Shown here: positions 1 through 10,590 of the stretch, piece after piece
How positions within the stretch are numbered: the first letter of the stretch is position 1
Layout of the letters: every line of letters begins with the position of its first letter
Assembly: GCF_008931805.1 (NCBI RefSeq)
Contig: NZ_CP044399.1
Span: 2,170,001 to 2,234,000 of the forward strand
DNA length: 64,000 nucleotides
DNA from: Moritella marina ATCC 15381
Lineage (GTDB): Bacteria > Pseudomonadota > Gammaproteobacteria > Enterobacterales > Moritellaceae
Reading direction: 5' to 3'
The notes under the pieces: generated by a model
What the model saw: the letters and a program-made list of their open reading frames with translations, nothing else
Told to the model about the DNA's origin: nothing
Database searches by the model: none
Translations under genes and position numbers: made by a program

Positions 1-58
1 ACAAAGCCAACACCAAGTTAGATTTATAACAAGCAATAACAATTATCATTTAACTCAA

Positions 59-1582
59 CTATTTGGACAAACTTGCGAACCATATTTGAACAGATGCCCG
101 ATTTAATTTGATACCGCTCACATTTATATTATTTGGCAAAGTATAATAATTAAGCGGCCACATAAATTTTGCCAGCTTATATTGTAAATAGTTATTCATT
201 TCACACACAGATATATGCGACATCGCATCAATAACAGCAATAGGACGGTGACCAAACTCGGCATCTTCACGGGGAAATACCAACGCCTGATTAATTAACG
301 GGTGCGACAGTAAAATACGCTCAATGTGTTCCGGGTGAATGTTTTCACCGCCAGAAATAAACATGTTGTCACTGCGCCCAAGAATGAATAATTCACTCCA
401 TGATTTATCAACTGATGTATCAACTAATGCCTCCGCACATTTTATCTCACCAAGATCGCCAGTAACCAACCAGCCATTATCATCAGTCATACTGCGTAAT
501 GTGCCACGATAGTAATAACCCATGCCCAAACTTGCACCACGCACCTTAATACTTTGACCGTCTATTTCTAACGCTCGATGAGCTAATAACAGACCAACAC
601 CCGCACTGTTATCTGCAGGTTTAGCGGTAACAGTAGAGGCCATTTCTGTCATGCCGTATCCAGACCAACAATCAATACCCAGTGATTTGGCTTTATCCGT
701 TAACACCACAGGAATAACAGCGCCGCCTAATAAAATCCGTTTTAGGCGAATCGCGTGTTGATCTGTGCTTATATCGCGTTCATGAAGATAGCGCTTTAAT
801 TGCGTAGGCACTAAGGACGCATGCGTGACTGTTGATAACTGCTCTATGACATTGGATGTCGCTGGCAACGTCAATTGTCCACCAGCAAATAACCAGCGCC
901 AGACAATAGCCAACCCTGAAACATGAAACAAGGGTAAGGATAATAACCAGTTATCTTGCGCGGTATAAGCAAAGGATTGCAATAACCCAGCGGCTGAGTA
1001 CAAGTGGTTCTCGGCATTATGTGCCACGGCCTTGGCTTTACCGCTTGAACCTGAGGTAAAGACGATACTAGCGAGTCGCTTCGCTTGCCATTCAACACCT
1101 GACTGCGTACAAACGATTACTGTAAAAGGTTCTGCTATTAAAGACTTTTCATTGTAAGTAAAGACTAACTGCTGAGCACCTTCATGCGGTAAATCAGCGA
1201 ATATATTAAGATCTGCTTCAGATAACCAAATGAACTTCGCTGCCAAGGTTTCTAATTTATCGTTTAACTGCTCACCACTTTGCTTGGGATCAAGTATCAC
1301 GCAGCAAGCCCCAAGTCGTAAGCTCGCTAAATACAGCCACAGCACCGTTAAGTTGTTAGCGCTCACTGCGACTATTAAATCGCTTTCACGTACTCCTTGT
1401 TCGGTTAACTGCTTAGCATATGCGTTAACACGATCATTAACCTGCAACCAGGTAAACTGCTGCTCACCATAGGCCAAAGCGATGTGCTCAGGACGACGGT
1501 CAGTCCAATGTAGCCAAGGCCAGTCACTAAAGTTAACGTTATGGTTAGTGGCCATGTTATTACTCATCGTGTCGTTATTCAT
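59..1582 (-). CDS. menE: o-succinylbenzoate--CoA ligase MenE
   Basis: This ANL-superfamily adenylating enzyme activates o-succinylbenzoate to its CoA thioester in cytosolic menaquinone synthesis. The 507-residue product shows the family motifs in order: the AMP-binding P-loop FTSGSSGKAKAVAH near residues 173-186, GYGMTEMAST near 307, the hinge region GRSDNMFISGGENIHPEH near 402, and a C-terminal catalytic-lysine segment GIKLNRA near 492. It is the last gene of the menFDHBCE cluster. Its start overlaps the end of menC by 8 bases, which implies translational coupling. Internal ATGs follow closely (residues 6 and 10), so the exact start is uncertain by a few codons. Nothing looks broken. Confidence 0.95.
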   Translation of the reverse strand: MNNDTMSNNMATNHNVNFSDWPWLHWTDRRPEHIALAYGEQQFTWLQVNDRVNAYAKQLTEQGVRESDLIVAVSANNLTVLWLYLASLRLGACCVILDPKQSGEQLNDKLETLAAKFIWLSEADLNIFADLPHEGAQQLVFTYNEKSLIAEPFTVIVCTQSGVEWQAKRLASIVFTSGSSGKAKAVAHNAENHLYSAAGLLQSFAYTAQDNWLLSLPLFHVSGLAIVWRWLFAGGQLTLPATSNVIEQLSTVTHASLVPTQLKRYLHERDISTDQHAIRLKRILLGGAVIPVVLTDKAKSLGIDCWSGYGMTEMASTVTAKPADNSAGVGLLLAHRALEIDGQSIKVRGASLGMGYYYRGTLRSMTDDNGWLVTGDLGEIKCAEALVDTSVDKSWSELFILGRSDNMFISGGENIHPEHIERILLSHPLINQALVFPREDAEFGHRPIAVIDAMSHISVCEMNNYLQYKLAKFMWPLNYYTLPNNINVSGIKLNRASVQIWFASLSK

Positions 1583-2642
1583 AAATAGTCACAGGTAGCT
1601 CTGAGAGTGGGAGTAAAGGTAAGCTGCAATTTGGCCAAGGTTGGAGCAACTGTTGTTTAAACACATGGACGGTATCTAAACCAGGGGGTATTTCAGGAGT
1701 CAGTGTGTGTGCCATATGTGCTAATTGCACTAACCCAAAGCTCGATTCCAAACTTGAACTGATCACCGCGATTAACCCCTGTTGATGGGCATGGGCAATT
1801 AACTTAGCGCAATAATCCACCGTGCCCGTTAGCATAGGTTTTATAATGACTGCTTTAACGATTGCATTAGCTGAACGGCTTACCGAAGAAATAAGGTCAA
1901 TACCGGCATCACGTAAGCTTTCATCCCACGCAATCGCAATCCCGGTTTGTTCGGAGAAACGTAAACAGTCGCTTGGGGTATGACAAGGCTCTTCAATAAA
2001 ATCGATGCGTTGACGATACTCAGCCGAGATCTGTTTAGCAAACGCTAACGCGACTGGCAATGACCAACGTCGGTTAGCATCTAAGCGTAAATGTAAATGG
2101 GGATAAGTCTGTAGTAAGTACTGTGCAACTTTACTGTCGTTAAGCGCACTTTCGTAAATCGTACTATCGTAAATAACCCCTTCGCCTGTCGCTACTGTGG
2201 CAATTTTTAACTTACATAACCGGCTCTGCAACAACTGCTTATGCTTAGCGGTGATTATTCCAATATCAGCAGCCAATAATAACGCACTGCTAGCGTCATT
2301 ATCATGACTGCTGCGATGAATAGTTTGCGGTGATCCATCTTCTAACTCCAACAGCGCCATACTAAAACCAAATGCTACCGAGGGGTAACACTCGTCTAGA
2401 TCTACGATGCCATCATCTAACCAGATTTTAATCACATTTTCTAGTTGTTGTTTTGCCTGTGCTGCGGTTTCGGTGCTAAACCCGGGTAAAGGAGCTATTT
2501 CTCCACGCCCTCGCTGCATGATTTCAGTTTCGCGACTCAGCTCAAGCAACCAACCTTCGCGTACCGTGACAGACTGGCCACGCAATATCATGGCGCAGTC
2601 TAATGGTAGCCGATAGTGATATAGCTTAGCCTTACGTGCCAT
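1575..2642 (-). CDS. menC: o-succinylbenzoate synthase MenC
   Basis: This enolase-superfamily enzyme dehydrates SHCHC to o-succinylbenzoate. In the 355-residue product the superfamily catalytic set is visible: a KLK (K-x-K) near residue 143, metal-ligand segments LDANRRW near 187, DFIEEPC near 217 and AWDESLRD near 239, and the second-face lysine in IIKPMLTG near 271. It lies between menB and menE in the standard order and overlaps menE by 8 bases. Length is slightly above the roughly 320 residues of enterobacterial MenC. A 47-base gap separates it from menB upstream. Confidence 0.95.
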   Translation of the reverse strand: MARKAKLYHYRLPLDCAMILRGQSVTVREGWLLELSRETEIMQRGRGEIAPLPGFSTETAAQAKQQLENVIKIWLDDGIVDLDECYPSVAFGFSMALLELEDGSPQTIHRSSHDNDASSALLLAADIGIITAKHKQLLQSRLCKLKIATVATGEGVIYDSTIYESALNDSKVAQYLLQTYPHLHLRLDANRRWSLPVALAFAKQISAEYRQRIDFIEEPCHTPSDCLRFSEQTGIAIAWDESLRDAGIDLISSVSRSANAIVKAVIIKPMLTGTVDYCAKLIAHAHQQGLIAVISSSLESSFGLVQLAHMAHTLTPEIPPGLDTVHVFKQQLLQPWPNCSLPLLPLSELPVTIYE

Positions 2643-2689
2643 GAATGCTGCTCCATCTACTGATTAAGCGTACTTATAAAAAGTGCCGA

Positions 2690-3556
2690 TTAAGGATTAC
2701 GCGGGAACTTATCAAAATCAGGACGACGTTTTTCATTAAAGGCATTACGGCCTTCTTGCCCTTCTTCTGTCATGTAAAACATCATCGTCGCGTTGCCGGC
2801 TAATTCTTGTAAGCCAGCTTGACCATCACAATCCGCATTTAATGCCGCTTTTAAACAGCGTAACGACATCGGGCTATGCTGTAATACTTCACGACACCAA
2901 CGTACTGTTTCACGTTCTAAATCAGCCAGTGGCACAACCGTATTCACTAAGCCCATATCTTCCGCTTCTTTAGCATCATAAAAACGACACAAAAACCAAA
3001 TTTCACGGGCTTTCTTTTGCCCGACAATACGCGCCATGTATGATGCGCCCCAACCGCCGTCGAACGACCCCACTTTAGGACCCGTTTGACCAAACTGTGC
3101 GTTGTCAGCTGCAATGGTTAAATCACACATCATGTGTAATACATGGCCGCCACCAACAGCATAACCCGCAACGGCTGCGATAACAGGTTTTGGACAGGTA
3201 CGGATCTGACGTTGGAAGTCCAATACGTTTAAGTGATGCATACCTTCATCATCTTTATAGCCGCCGTAATCACCACGAATACTTTGGTCACCACCAGAGC
3301 AGAACGCATGTTCGCCGAGGCCCGTTAAGATAATAACGCCTATTTTTGAGTCATAACGCGCATCAGCTAACGCTTGCATCATTTCGTTGACCGTTTGTGG
3401 ACGGAACGCATTGCGTACTTGTGGACGGGCGATGGTAATTTTTGCAATACCGTCTAATGATTTATGAAAATGAATATCTTGGTATTCACCTGTGCAATCT
3501 TGCCATTCAACGTGTGCGTAAAGTTCTTCTTCGGTAATACCAACTGTTCTGCTCAT
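2690..3556 (-). CDS. menB: 1,4-dihydroxy-2-naphthoyl-CoA synthase MenB
   Basis: This crotonase-fold enzyme cyclises o-succinylbenzoyl-CoA to DHNA-CoA. The 288 residues are very close to the enterobacterial protein. [10 protein letters not shown] lies near residue 89, the oxyanion-hole and active-site stretch [15 protein letters not shown] near 132-146, and [20 protein letters not shown] follows it. The start ATG is preceded on the minus strand by an AGGAATTA ribosome-binding stretch. It sits between menH and menC within one co-directional cluster. Confidence 0.97.
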   Translation of the reverse strand: MSRTVGITEEELYAHVEWQDCTGEYQDIHFHKSLDGIAKITIARPQVRNAFRPQTVNEMMQALADARYDSKIGVIILTGLGEHAFCSGGDQSIRGDYGGYKDDEGMHHLNVLDFQRQIRTCPKPVIAAVAGYAVGGGHVLHMMCDLTIAADNAQFGQTGPKVGSFDGGWGASYMARIVGQKKAREIWFLCRFYDAKEAEDMGLVNTVVPLADLERETVRWCREVLQHSPMSLRCLKAALNADCDGQAGLQELAGNATMMFYMTEEGQEGRNAFNEKRRPDFDKFPRNP

Positions 3557-3591
3557 AATAATTCCTGATATTTTTATATAATTAGTTAATC

Positions 3592-4533
3592 TTAAGCGGC
3601 ACTTAGCTGTGACTGCTTCTTTATCAATTGCTCACTGGTCAAGCCGTGCTTGTCTAAGCTATAACGATCCAAACCATCACCAACTAGCCCCCGAACCAAT
3701 TCGGAAAATATAACTGGCTGGTCTGCATGGACGTTATGACCTGCATCAGCGACAACATGATGATCCAATTGACTCGCTTGCGTTAACAGCACAAATTTAG
3801 GGTCTAATTCACCGCATACCATCGATACTGGAAATGCCGCGTTTTGTAATTGCGGTAACAAATATCCCTGTTTCGACAATGATGTTGCAGCCAGCATTTT
3901 GCTTATCTGCTTACCGCCATTAAAGCCATTGTGGTCAGCTTGAATGTCACTGCGCGTGGCAATCAGCGCGGTTCTTTGTTTAGTCGTTAATGAAGCAAAT
4001 ACCCCTTGCTGATACCAATCGGGTAATACCTGCGTCAATGGTGATTCACTGAAACGTGTCGCCCACGCTAAATCATGTAAGCCACGCTGTAATTGTTCGG
4101 CGCTATTGGTTAACCCCGGATTACCGCTTTCTAATAACATGCCTACAATTTTGTACGGCCAATTAGCGGCGCGATCGCTAGCAATGCTCATAGCAATACG
4201 CGCTCCTAACGAATAACCAACCAAAACGACATGCTCGAATTCATACTGCGTTAAAGTCGCAATAATGAGCTGTTGCACATGCTGAAAGTCATTAACTGTC
4301 ACGGCTTGGCTACCCGCATGCCCCGGTAAATCAATACAGATACATTGATAATCCGAGGACAAATGCGTGACGATTTGCTGCCAGTCTTGGGCTGAACCTA
4401 ATAAGCCATGTAAAAACACTAACGTGGGTTTAATAGCATCACCCGTAGCGAGGTTGCAGGCCGATTCAATCGATTCTGAATAGAGCGGTAATTGCGTTTG
4501 TGTTTTGAACATCATGCTAGATAAATTTCGCAT
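3592..4533 (-). CDS. menH: SHCHC synthase MenH (alpha/beta hydrolase)
   Basis: This alpha/beta-hydrolase-fold lyase removes pyruvate from SEPHCHC, the product of MenD. Family signs are [12 protein letters not shown] near residue 38, the nucleophile elbow GYSLGA near residue 103 and the catalytic histidine in GHNVHADQP near 266. The ATG at 4533 has GAGGTG about 5 bases upstream and overlaps the 3' end of menD by 17 bases. A second pair of ATGs lies 18 and 21 bases downstream. At 313 residues it is longer than E. coli MenH (about 252), with an extended N-terminus and an extra Gln/Ser/Lys-rich C-terminal tail whose role is unknown. Confidence 0.93.
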   Translation of the reverse strand: MRNLSSMMFKTQTQLPLYSESIESACNLATGDAIKPTLVFLHGLLGSAQDWQQIVTHLSSDYQCICIDLPGHAGSQAVTVNDFQHVQQLIIATLTQYEFEHVVLVGYSLGARIAMSIASDRAANWPYKIVGMLLESGNPGLTNSAEQLQRGLHDLAWATRFSESPLTQVLPDWYQQGVFASLTTKQRTALIATRSDIQADHNGFNGGKQISKMLAATSLSKQGYLLPQLQNAAFPVSMVCGELDPKFVLLTQASQLDHHVVADAGHNVHADQPVIFSELVRGLVGDGLDRYSLDKHGLTSEQLIKKQSQLSAA

Positions 4534-6436
4534 CTTTCACCTCGCTGAAAAATTGCTTCAGTTGCTTAGCTGCCGCCCCTGCTGGTGTCACTATCTCGAC
4601 TAATAAAGTACGCATATCACCGGTCACGTCGGCCATCGGGTATAAACGATGATGAATCACAGACAGGGCGTCTGCTAAGCTGTTAGGTTGGACATAATCT
4701 AAATCAAACATCGCAGCAGCATGGTTAAAGTTAAAGCCATGCGGCATACGATATAACTGTTCTTTTTGCTGTGCTGATACAGCTAACATATCAAAGATCG
4801 CCCCGCCGTCATTATTCAACACTACTATCACGCTTGGGTGTGTTGGCTTAGAGAATAGCGCCAGTGAATTCAAATCATAGAGTAAAGAAGTATCCCCTAG
4901 CAGACAAAGCATGCCTTGTTGCTGACCTTGTTGCACACCTGCAGCCGTTGCTAACAAACCATCGATACCCGAAGCGCCACGGTTACTAAACACCGGCACA
5001 TTGGGTAATGCAGTAAACATATCTAATAACCTGACAATGAGGCTATTACCGATAAATAGACTCGTCGATTTGTTCGCCTGGGTTGTTGATAAACACGTGT
5101 CTAACGTCGCAGCGAAACTAATCTCGGTTAACGCATCGATATGATTAACTTCTATTAACTGTCGCACTGTTACACTTGCAACGGTGAGCACTCTCGCCCA
5201 CTCATAACCATTAACATCACTGTGTCGTACACCAAGGTCGGTAATCATATTGCTAAGCGTACTGTTATTTGTCGATAACGCGGCATTCAGTTGACCACTT
5301 GCAAACTGTGTCAGCCAGTGTGGTATTGAACTGACAAATTGCTTACAACGCTGATGATAAGGGTCTAATTGCCCAGCTTGTGGTGCAATCAACCAATAAT
5401 CTTGCCAGTCATGTTGCTCTATAAATTGACCTAAGCGTTTCGATACCAAACGTGCGCCAAATTGCACTAAGATCTCAGCTTCAGCTAACTTATTCCAGCA
5501 GGCTTGATTCTGTAACCACACATCATAATGCGACCAAGCACTGCATCCGCCCGATTGCGGATCAACCAACACAGGCCATCCCATCACGTCTGCCCATTGT
5601 TTAATCGCTTGCATGTCAGCAGTATTCATCGCGCCAATCACCACTAAACCTTTACGATTAATGACTGGCATAGTTACAGGTACAGTTACTGGTATAGCTA
5701 GGTCGGCGTCAGCTTTATCCGACATCAGTGCAACAGACGGGCTTGCCGTTAAATAATTAATACCGGCAGAATATATAGATAAGTAACTTTGTTGTTGCGC
5801 TTGCCAATTGTTTACTCCAGCAAGGTAATCACTAAAATCAGCGTCGCCACCATAAATAGGTTCTGGATAAGGACAGTTGATGTGTACCACGCCACCAGCT
5901 TGTTGCTGCACTGCCAAGCTTTGATCTATGTTACTGAGCAGCCACTGTGGGGTAATACTCAAACTTGGGCTCGGTAATAACAATTCATGACAAACGTGGC
6001 TAGAGAATAAACCCGCTTGTTGAATGGCTTGATTGGCGCCACAATTGACTTGTTCTAACGGACGGTCGGCGGTTAATAACACCAACTTTTCTTTGGTTAA
6101 TCCACTCTCAACTACAGCTGGTAATAAGTTCGCTACGGCAGTGCCTGATGTGACAATTACAGCGACAGGCGCTTGTACTGATTTTGCTAAGCCGAGAGCA
6201 AAGAAACCCAATCCACGTTCATCAAAGTGACTGTGTAAGGTTAAACCCTGATGCTCTGCTGCCGCTAATACCAAGGGCGTTGATCGCGACCCCGGTGCCA
6301 CGCACACGTGGCGTACACCCAAGCGGCTGAGTTCTTCTAAAATTAAGCCCGCCCATAACCGATTCAAGGGAGCCTGTACCTCAGCCAAGGACGTCTTTGG
6401 CAACGGCATATCTACAGACGTTTGATTGCTCATCAT
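4517..6436 (-). CDS. menD: SEPHCHC synthase MenD
   Basis: This thiamine-diphosphate enzyme joins 2-oxoglutarate and isochorismate, the first committed step of menaquinone synthesis. The N-terminal part has VRHVCVAPGSRSTPL and the glutamate-containing HSHFDERGLGFFALGLAK. The ThDP/Mg motif is split as LGDTSLLYDLN near residue 513 and LNNDGGAIF near 539. The 639-residue length exceeds the usual 555-600. The extra residues lie around 170-260 and 370-430, in poorly conserved Gln/Val-rich linkers. It overlaps menF by 4 bases (ATGA) and menH by 17 bases. Confidence 0.96.
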   Translation of the reverse strand: MMSNQTSVDMPLPKTSLAEVQAPLNRLWAGLILEELSRLGVRHVCVAPGSRSTPLVLAAAEHQGLTLHSHFDERGLGFFALGLAKSVQAPVAVIVTSGTAVANLLPAVVESGLTKEKLVLLTADRPLEQVNCGANQAIQQAGLFSSHVCHELLLPSPSLSITPQWLLSNIDQSLAVQQQAGGVVHINCPYPEPIYGGDADFSDYLAGVNNWQAQQQSYLSIYSAGINYLTASPSVALMSDKADADLAIPVTVPVTMPVINRKGLVVIGAMNTADMQAIKQWADVMGWPVLVDPQSGGCSAWSHYDVWLQNQACWNKLAEAEILVQFGARLVSKRLGQFIEQHDWQDYWLIAPQAGQLDPYHQRCKQFVSSIPHWLTQFASGQLNAALSTNNSTLSNMITDLGVRHSDVNGYEWARVLTVASVTVRQLIEVNHIDALTEISFAATLDTCLSTTQANKSTSLFIGNSLIVRLLDMFTALPNVPVFSNRGASGIDGLLATAAGVQQGQQQGMLCLLGDTSLLYDLNSLALFSKPTHPSVIVVLNNDGGAIFDMLAVSAQQKEQLYRMPHGFNFNHAAAMFDLDYVQPNSLADALSVIHHRLYPMADVTGDMRTLLVEIVTPAGAAAKQLKQFFSEVKDAKFI

Positions 6437-7854
6437 GCGCGTTGTTGCTCCGGAGTAAATTGATTGGCTAGCACATGCTTATTATTTTTATTTGGATACA
6501 TACGATCATCACGATAGCCATGCGAATCAGGTTCGAGCAAGGTTAATAACGTCGCTGTTTTACGCTCTAACTCTTGCCATTCACTTTGTGGATCTGAACC
6601 TGGCACAATACCGGCACCAGCAAAGAGCTGTAATTCATGTCCTAATACTCTAGCACTGCGGATCGCGACACAAAATTCACTTTGTTGTTGGCCGATATAA
6701 CCCAATGCGCCACTGTACCAACCACGATCGAACGGTTCGTTATCGGCAATAAAGTCTAAGGCAGGTCGACGTGGTAACCCAGCAATGGCAGCGGTTGGTT
6801 GCAGACTCGTCAGCAATTCTGCGTCATCAATACCCGCGACTAATTGCCCGTCAATTTTGTGTTTAAGGTGCTGTACTTTACGTAATTGGATTAACTCTGG
6901 ACGTCTTTCAACTTGCAGAGTGCGGCAACGCGACTGCAAACGCGATAATAAATCATCTATCACTAAACGGTTTTCGTAACGATTTTTTTCATCATTCAAT
7001 AACCAATTGGCTAACGCCCTATCTTCTGTGTCATCTAAACTACGTGCTGCTGTACCAGCAAGCGCTTCAGTATGCAAGTTATCAAAATCACGACTAAACA
7101 AGCGTTCAGGCGTTGACCCCACAAAATAATCATCAGCGTAAATGGCAAAAATAAAATGGAAACACTGCTGATTAACCTGACGGCTTTGCTGTAAAAACTG
7201 CGTTGCAGATAAAGGGCGGTTTAACGTTAATACCGTTTTTCTTGCTAATACTACTTTGGCAAAGTATTGGTCATCGATTGCGGTTAACGCTTTCGTCACC
7301 AAATGCGACCATTGCTTGAATTCAGGATAATGATGACGAGATTCAATCTTATAAGACTGTGGTAGTGGTGTTGGCGCGGGGGCAATTAAACTCGCTAAAC
7401 TTGCTAGTAACTGCGCTTTATCATAACCCAAGTCTAACATTGCTTGTTTGGCGACAGGTAAATTGACCGATAATTGCCAATGGTCTTGCTGACGGGTTAG
7501 TTCTATTTGCGGTAAGAAATAGTAATTACGGTGAATCGTATCTTTACTGCTCGATTTTTGACGAGATTGTTGACGAGAAAAGGACTGCCCGCCCCACATG
7601 CGCTGTGGCTGGGTAAATAATGTTTTTGCAAGGCTAACATCATGACAATGACAGCACTGCCCTAGCGCGACAACTTCTTCATCACCGTCTCGGGATTGCC
7701 AATAGAATTGTGGGAATAAAACTTGAGCACCAAGCCATTCGATAAGCTCAGTTGAATTTAAGGGCTGTAAATTAACAGAGATCCGAGTTTGCTCAGGTTG
7801 AGCTTGGATAACCTGTTGCTGTAATGATGTGATCGCGGCCGTTAGATTTAACAA
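6433..7854 (-). CDS. menF: menaquinone-specific isochorismate synthase MenF (TTG start)
   Basis: This enzyme converts chorismate to isochorismate, the entry reaction of the pathway. The chorismate-binding fold is shown by HTEALAGTAARS near residue 262, QSEFCVAIRSARV near 396 and GAGIVPGSDPQSEWQELE near 412. The N-terminus (FPQFYWQSRDGDEE) also aligns with enterobacterial MenF, so the full-length start fits best at 7854. The start codon there is TTG, not ATG. A strong AAGGGGG ribosome-binding site lies about 6 bases upstream, inside one arm of an inverted repeat. It is the first gene of the menFDHBCE operon. Confidence 0.94.
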   Translation of the reverse strand: MLNLTAAITSLQQQVIQAQPEQTRISVNLQPLNSTELIEWLGAQVLFPQFYWQSRDGDEEVVALGQCCHCHDVSLAKTLFTQPQRMWGGQSFSRQQSRQKSSSKDTIHRNYYFLPQIELTRQQDHWQLSVNLPVAKQAMLDLGYDKAQLLASLASLIAPAPTPLPQSYKIESRHHYPEFKQWSHLVTKALTAIDDQYFAKVVLARKTVLTLNRPLSATQFLQQSRQVNQQCFHFIFAIYADDYFVGSTPERLFSRDFDNLHTEALAGTAARSLDDTEDRALANWLLNDEKNRYENRLVIDDLLSRLQSRCRTLQVERRPELIQLRKVQHLKHKIDGQLVAGIDDAELLTSLQPTAAIAGLPRRPALDFIADNEPFDRGWYSGALGYIGQQQSEFCVAIRSARVLGHELQLFAGAGIVPGSDPQSEWQELERKTATLLTLLEPDSHGYRDDRMYPNKNNKHVLANQFTPEQQRA

Positions 7855-7858
7855 ATTG

Positions 7859-7887
7859 CCCCCTTAATAAACGACTACTTAAGGGGG
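7859..7887 (-). promoter_or_regulatory. leader hairpin enclosing the menF ribosome-binding site
   Basis: A perfect 9-base inverted repeat, CCCCCTTAA (7859-7867) and TTAAGGGGG (7879-7887), has an 11-base loop. On the minus-strand mRNA the 3' arm contains the AAGGGGG Shine-Dalgarno of menF, directly before the TTG start. If the hairpin forms, it would hide the ribosome-binding site. No T-tract follows in the minus direction, so a terminator is unlikely. The regulatory role is an inference. Confidence 0.5.
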
Positions 7888-7982
7888 GATTTTAGCATGG
7901 ATATAACAAAACCGAACATCAACCTATACTTAATGGGTAGTTAGTTACATTATCTATAGCCTAGATCAATAAAATGTTCGTT

Positions 7983-8768
7983 TTAGAAGAAAATAAACTT
8001 CGAACCAACAACTAATAATAACAACGCAAAGTAACGTTTTAACACATGACTCGGTAATGCATGGGCTAGTTTTGCGCCTTGTTTGGCAAACACAGTACTG
8101 GTAATGATAATGCCAAAAAACGCAGGTAAATAGATATAACCTAAACTGTATTCTGGTAAATCAGGGTTATTCCAACCCGTGACTATATAACTACACACAC
8201 CCGCTACCGCAATCGGTAAACCACATGCTGAAGAGGTCGCTACCGCATTACGCATTTCGACGCGACACCACGACAAGTAAGGTACCGTAAGTGAACCGCC
8301 ACCAATACCAAACAAAGCAGAGATAGCGCCAATCACACCACCTGCGGCAGTCAAGCCTGCACCTTTAGGTAAATCGTGCTGTGCTTTTGGTTTCAGATCA
8401 AAACCCATTTGTACCGCTACCGTTAGCGCATAAATACCGATGATCATTTGTAATGTTTCACCGGGTAAATAATCGGCAAAAATACTACCGACAATAGCAC
8501 CAACCACAATACCAACGGTTAATTTTTTAACCAACGGCCAATCAATGGCACCTTTGCTGTGGTGGGTTTTAATCGAGCTGAGCGAGGTCAAAATAATGGT
8601 CGCAAGGGACGTGCCTATCGCCAACTGCGTAAGCACATCAGGCGAAAGGTCTTGAAAGGTAAAAGATACAATTAATGCTGGGACAATAATCAAACCGCCA
8701 CCAACCCCAAACAGGCCAGCCATTAATCCAGCTGCCGCACCTAACATTAAATATACAACCACAATCAT
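7983..8768 (-). CDS. TauE/SafE (TSUP) family membrane transporter
   Basis: The 261-residue integral membrane protein has about eight hydrophobic segments in two half-repeats. Each half carries the family's glycine-rich signature: AAAGLMAGLFGVGGGLIIVP near residues 11-30 and AIGAISALFGIGGGSLTVPY near 145-165. TSUP proteins export or import sulfite, sulfoacetate or other small organosulfur anions, but the substrate cannot be read from sequence. It is co-directional with the men operon but separated from it by about 130 bases and is probably independent. Its start ATG at 8768 is the first in frame. Confidence 0.85.
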   Translation of the reverse strand: MIVVVYLMLGAAAGLMAGLFGVGGGLIIVPALIVSFTFQDLSPDVLTQLAIGTSLATIILTSLSSIKTHHSKGAIDWPLVKKLTVGIVVGAIVGSIFADYLPGETLQMIIGIYALTVAVQMGFDLKPKAQHDLPKGAGLTAAGGVIGAISALFGIGGGSLTVPYLSWCRVEMRNAVATSSACGLPIAVAGVCSYIVTGWNNPDLPEYSLGYIYLPAFFGIIITSTVFAKQGAKLAHALPSHVLKRYFALLLLVVGSKFIFF

Positions 8769-8891
8769 CTACACAGACCTCTACTGATTATCCCTAATAC
8801 AAGTCAAAAATAACATGCACTTAAATTCAAGGCTTTACTATATCAAACTGTATTAAGAAAGTGTCAGTGATTATATTTTAAATGCCAAACA

Positions 8892-10321
8892 CTAAGACAG
8901 AGACAATACGCCGGTTGATAACAGATAAATTGCACCGCCAGCACCCGCTAGTAACAAAACTGAATAAGCATAATCGCGCTTACTAAATGTTTGTTGTTTT
9001 TCCGCTAATGCTTTTTTATAAATCAAGACACCTGGTAAATACAATAATGCACATAGCAACATGTATTCAGCGCCTGCCGCATACACCAACCAAGCACCAT
9101 AAAGTGATGATACAATAGCGATAAACAGGTCTTTCTTACGGTTTTCAGTCGCACTGTAGCCTTCACCACTTAACGCCACTTTTACACCATAAGCACCAAC
9201 AAGGAAGTACGGTAATAATACCGCTGACGTCGCTATATTTACCAAGGCTAAATATGAGCTTTCTTGTATCAAGGTTAAGATTAAAAACAACTGCACCATA
9301 CAAGACGAAAACCACAACGATGTCGTTGCCGCGCCTTTACTGTTTTCTGTCGCAAATGCTTTCGGGAATAGCCCCTCTTTCGCCGCAATAAAAGGCACTT
9401 CGGCACTCACCACTGTCCAGCTTAATAACGCACCAGATACCGAAATAATCAAACCCGCATTGATCAGCATTGCGCCCCAAGGGCCGACGATCACTTCTAA
9501 AATATGGGCCATTGATGGATTTTTTAATGCTGCCACTTCAGGCTGAGTCATCACACCTAACGTGAATAAACTCACTGCAATATACAAGATTAATGCCGAG
9601 AACAGCGCGATACCAGTGGCTTTCGCAACATCACGTTTATCTTTCGCACGGTTAGATAAAATAACCGCCCCTTCGATACCGATAAATACCCACAACGTCA
9701 CCATCATCGTCGCTTTCACTTGATCTAATACCGAGCCTAACTCTGGGGTTTTATCACCCCAAAAATCAAGGGTGAATTTATCCAGTTTAAACGCCATGAT
9801 AACCAAACAAACGAAGGTCAAAATAGGAATTATTTTAGCGATGGTTACAAATACATTAATCAAGGCTGCACGGGTCACACCGCGTAATACCAGCGCATGC
9901 ATAGACCAGATAAGTAACGAGCCGCCTAATACTGCAATCGGTGTATTACCCTGCCCCATGATTGGATTTTCAGGGGTATCGACAAAATAACCAATCGCAC
10001 TAAAGAACACCACGGCATAAGATACATTTGCGAGTAAGTTACAGATCCAATAACCCCAAGCTGACATAAAACCGATGTAATTACCAAAACCCGCTTGCGC
10101 GTACGAAAAAATACCACCGTTCAAATGTGGAAATCTCACCACTAAATTACGTAATACCGAGACTAATGCCAGCATGCCACAACCCGTGATCAACCAGCCT
10201 AACGTGATCGCACCAGGAGCGGCAGATACAGCGACATTTTGCGGTAGACGAAGATACCAGCGCCGACCATGGTACTGAACACCAAGGCGACTAACATGCC
10301 AAGTCCGAGTTTATTTTCCAT
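8892..10321 (-). pseudogene. basic amino-acid antiporter (APC family, ArcD/AdiC-like) with a frameshift
   Basis: The main open frame (8892-10193) encodes about twelve hydrophobic segments of an APC-superfamily antiporter of the arginine/ornithine type. The true N-terminus lies upstream in another frame. From an ATG at 10321, with AGGA upstream, it reads MENKLGLGMLVALVFSTMVG then AGIF. The expected continuation SLPQNVAVSAAPGAITLGW is recovered only if one base is inserted between 10249 and 10250. One lost base therefore separates the first roughly 24 residues from the rest. Downstream the frame is intact for over 430 residues, so this is a recent mutation, a sequencing error or, less likely, a programmed shift. 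Internal restart at 10193 would remove the first transmembrane helix and the substrate-binding GAGIF segment. Confidence 0.75.
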
Positions 10322-10590
10322 CAATAATTCCTAATTAAGGTTAATCTCCGACATAATATGCCAACATAAACCTTATTTTCGTTCGTTTATACAATGTGAT
10401 TTGGCGGATTGTATTATAATATTTTATATATGCAAGAATATTCACTTAATTTGCATAAATCCAGACAAGAGCCCAAGATTGCCGATAATGTGACCAGAAC
10501 GAAGCATAGCCCTATTAAACTTATCTTTTTTCCTTACATCTTGGCCATCATTCAGTTAAAATATGGGGTTCGATTTCTTGCATAATAATA

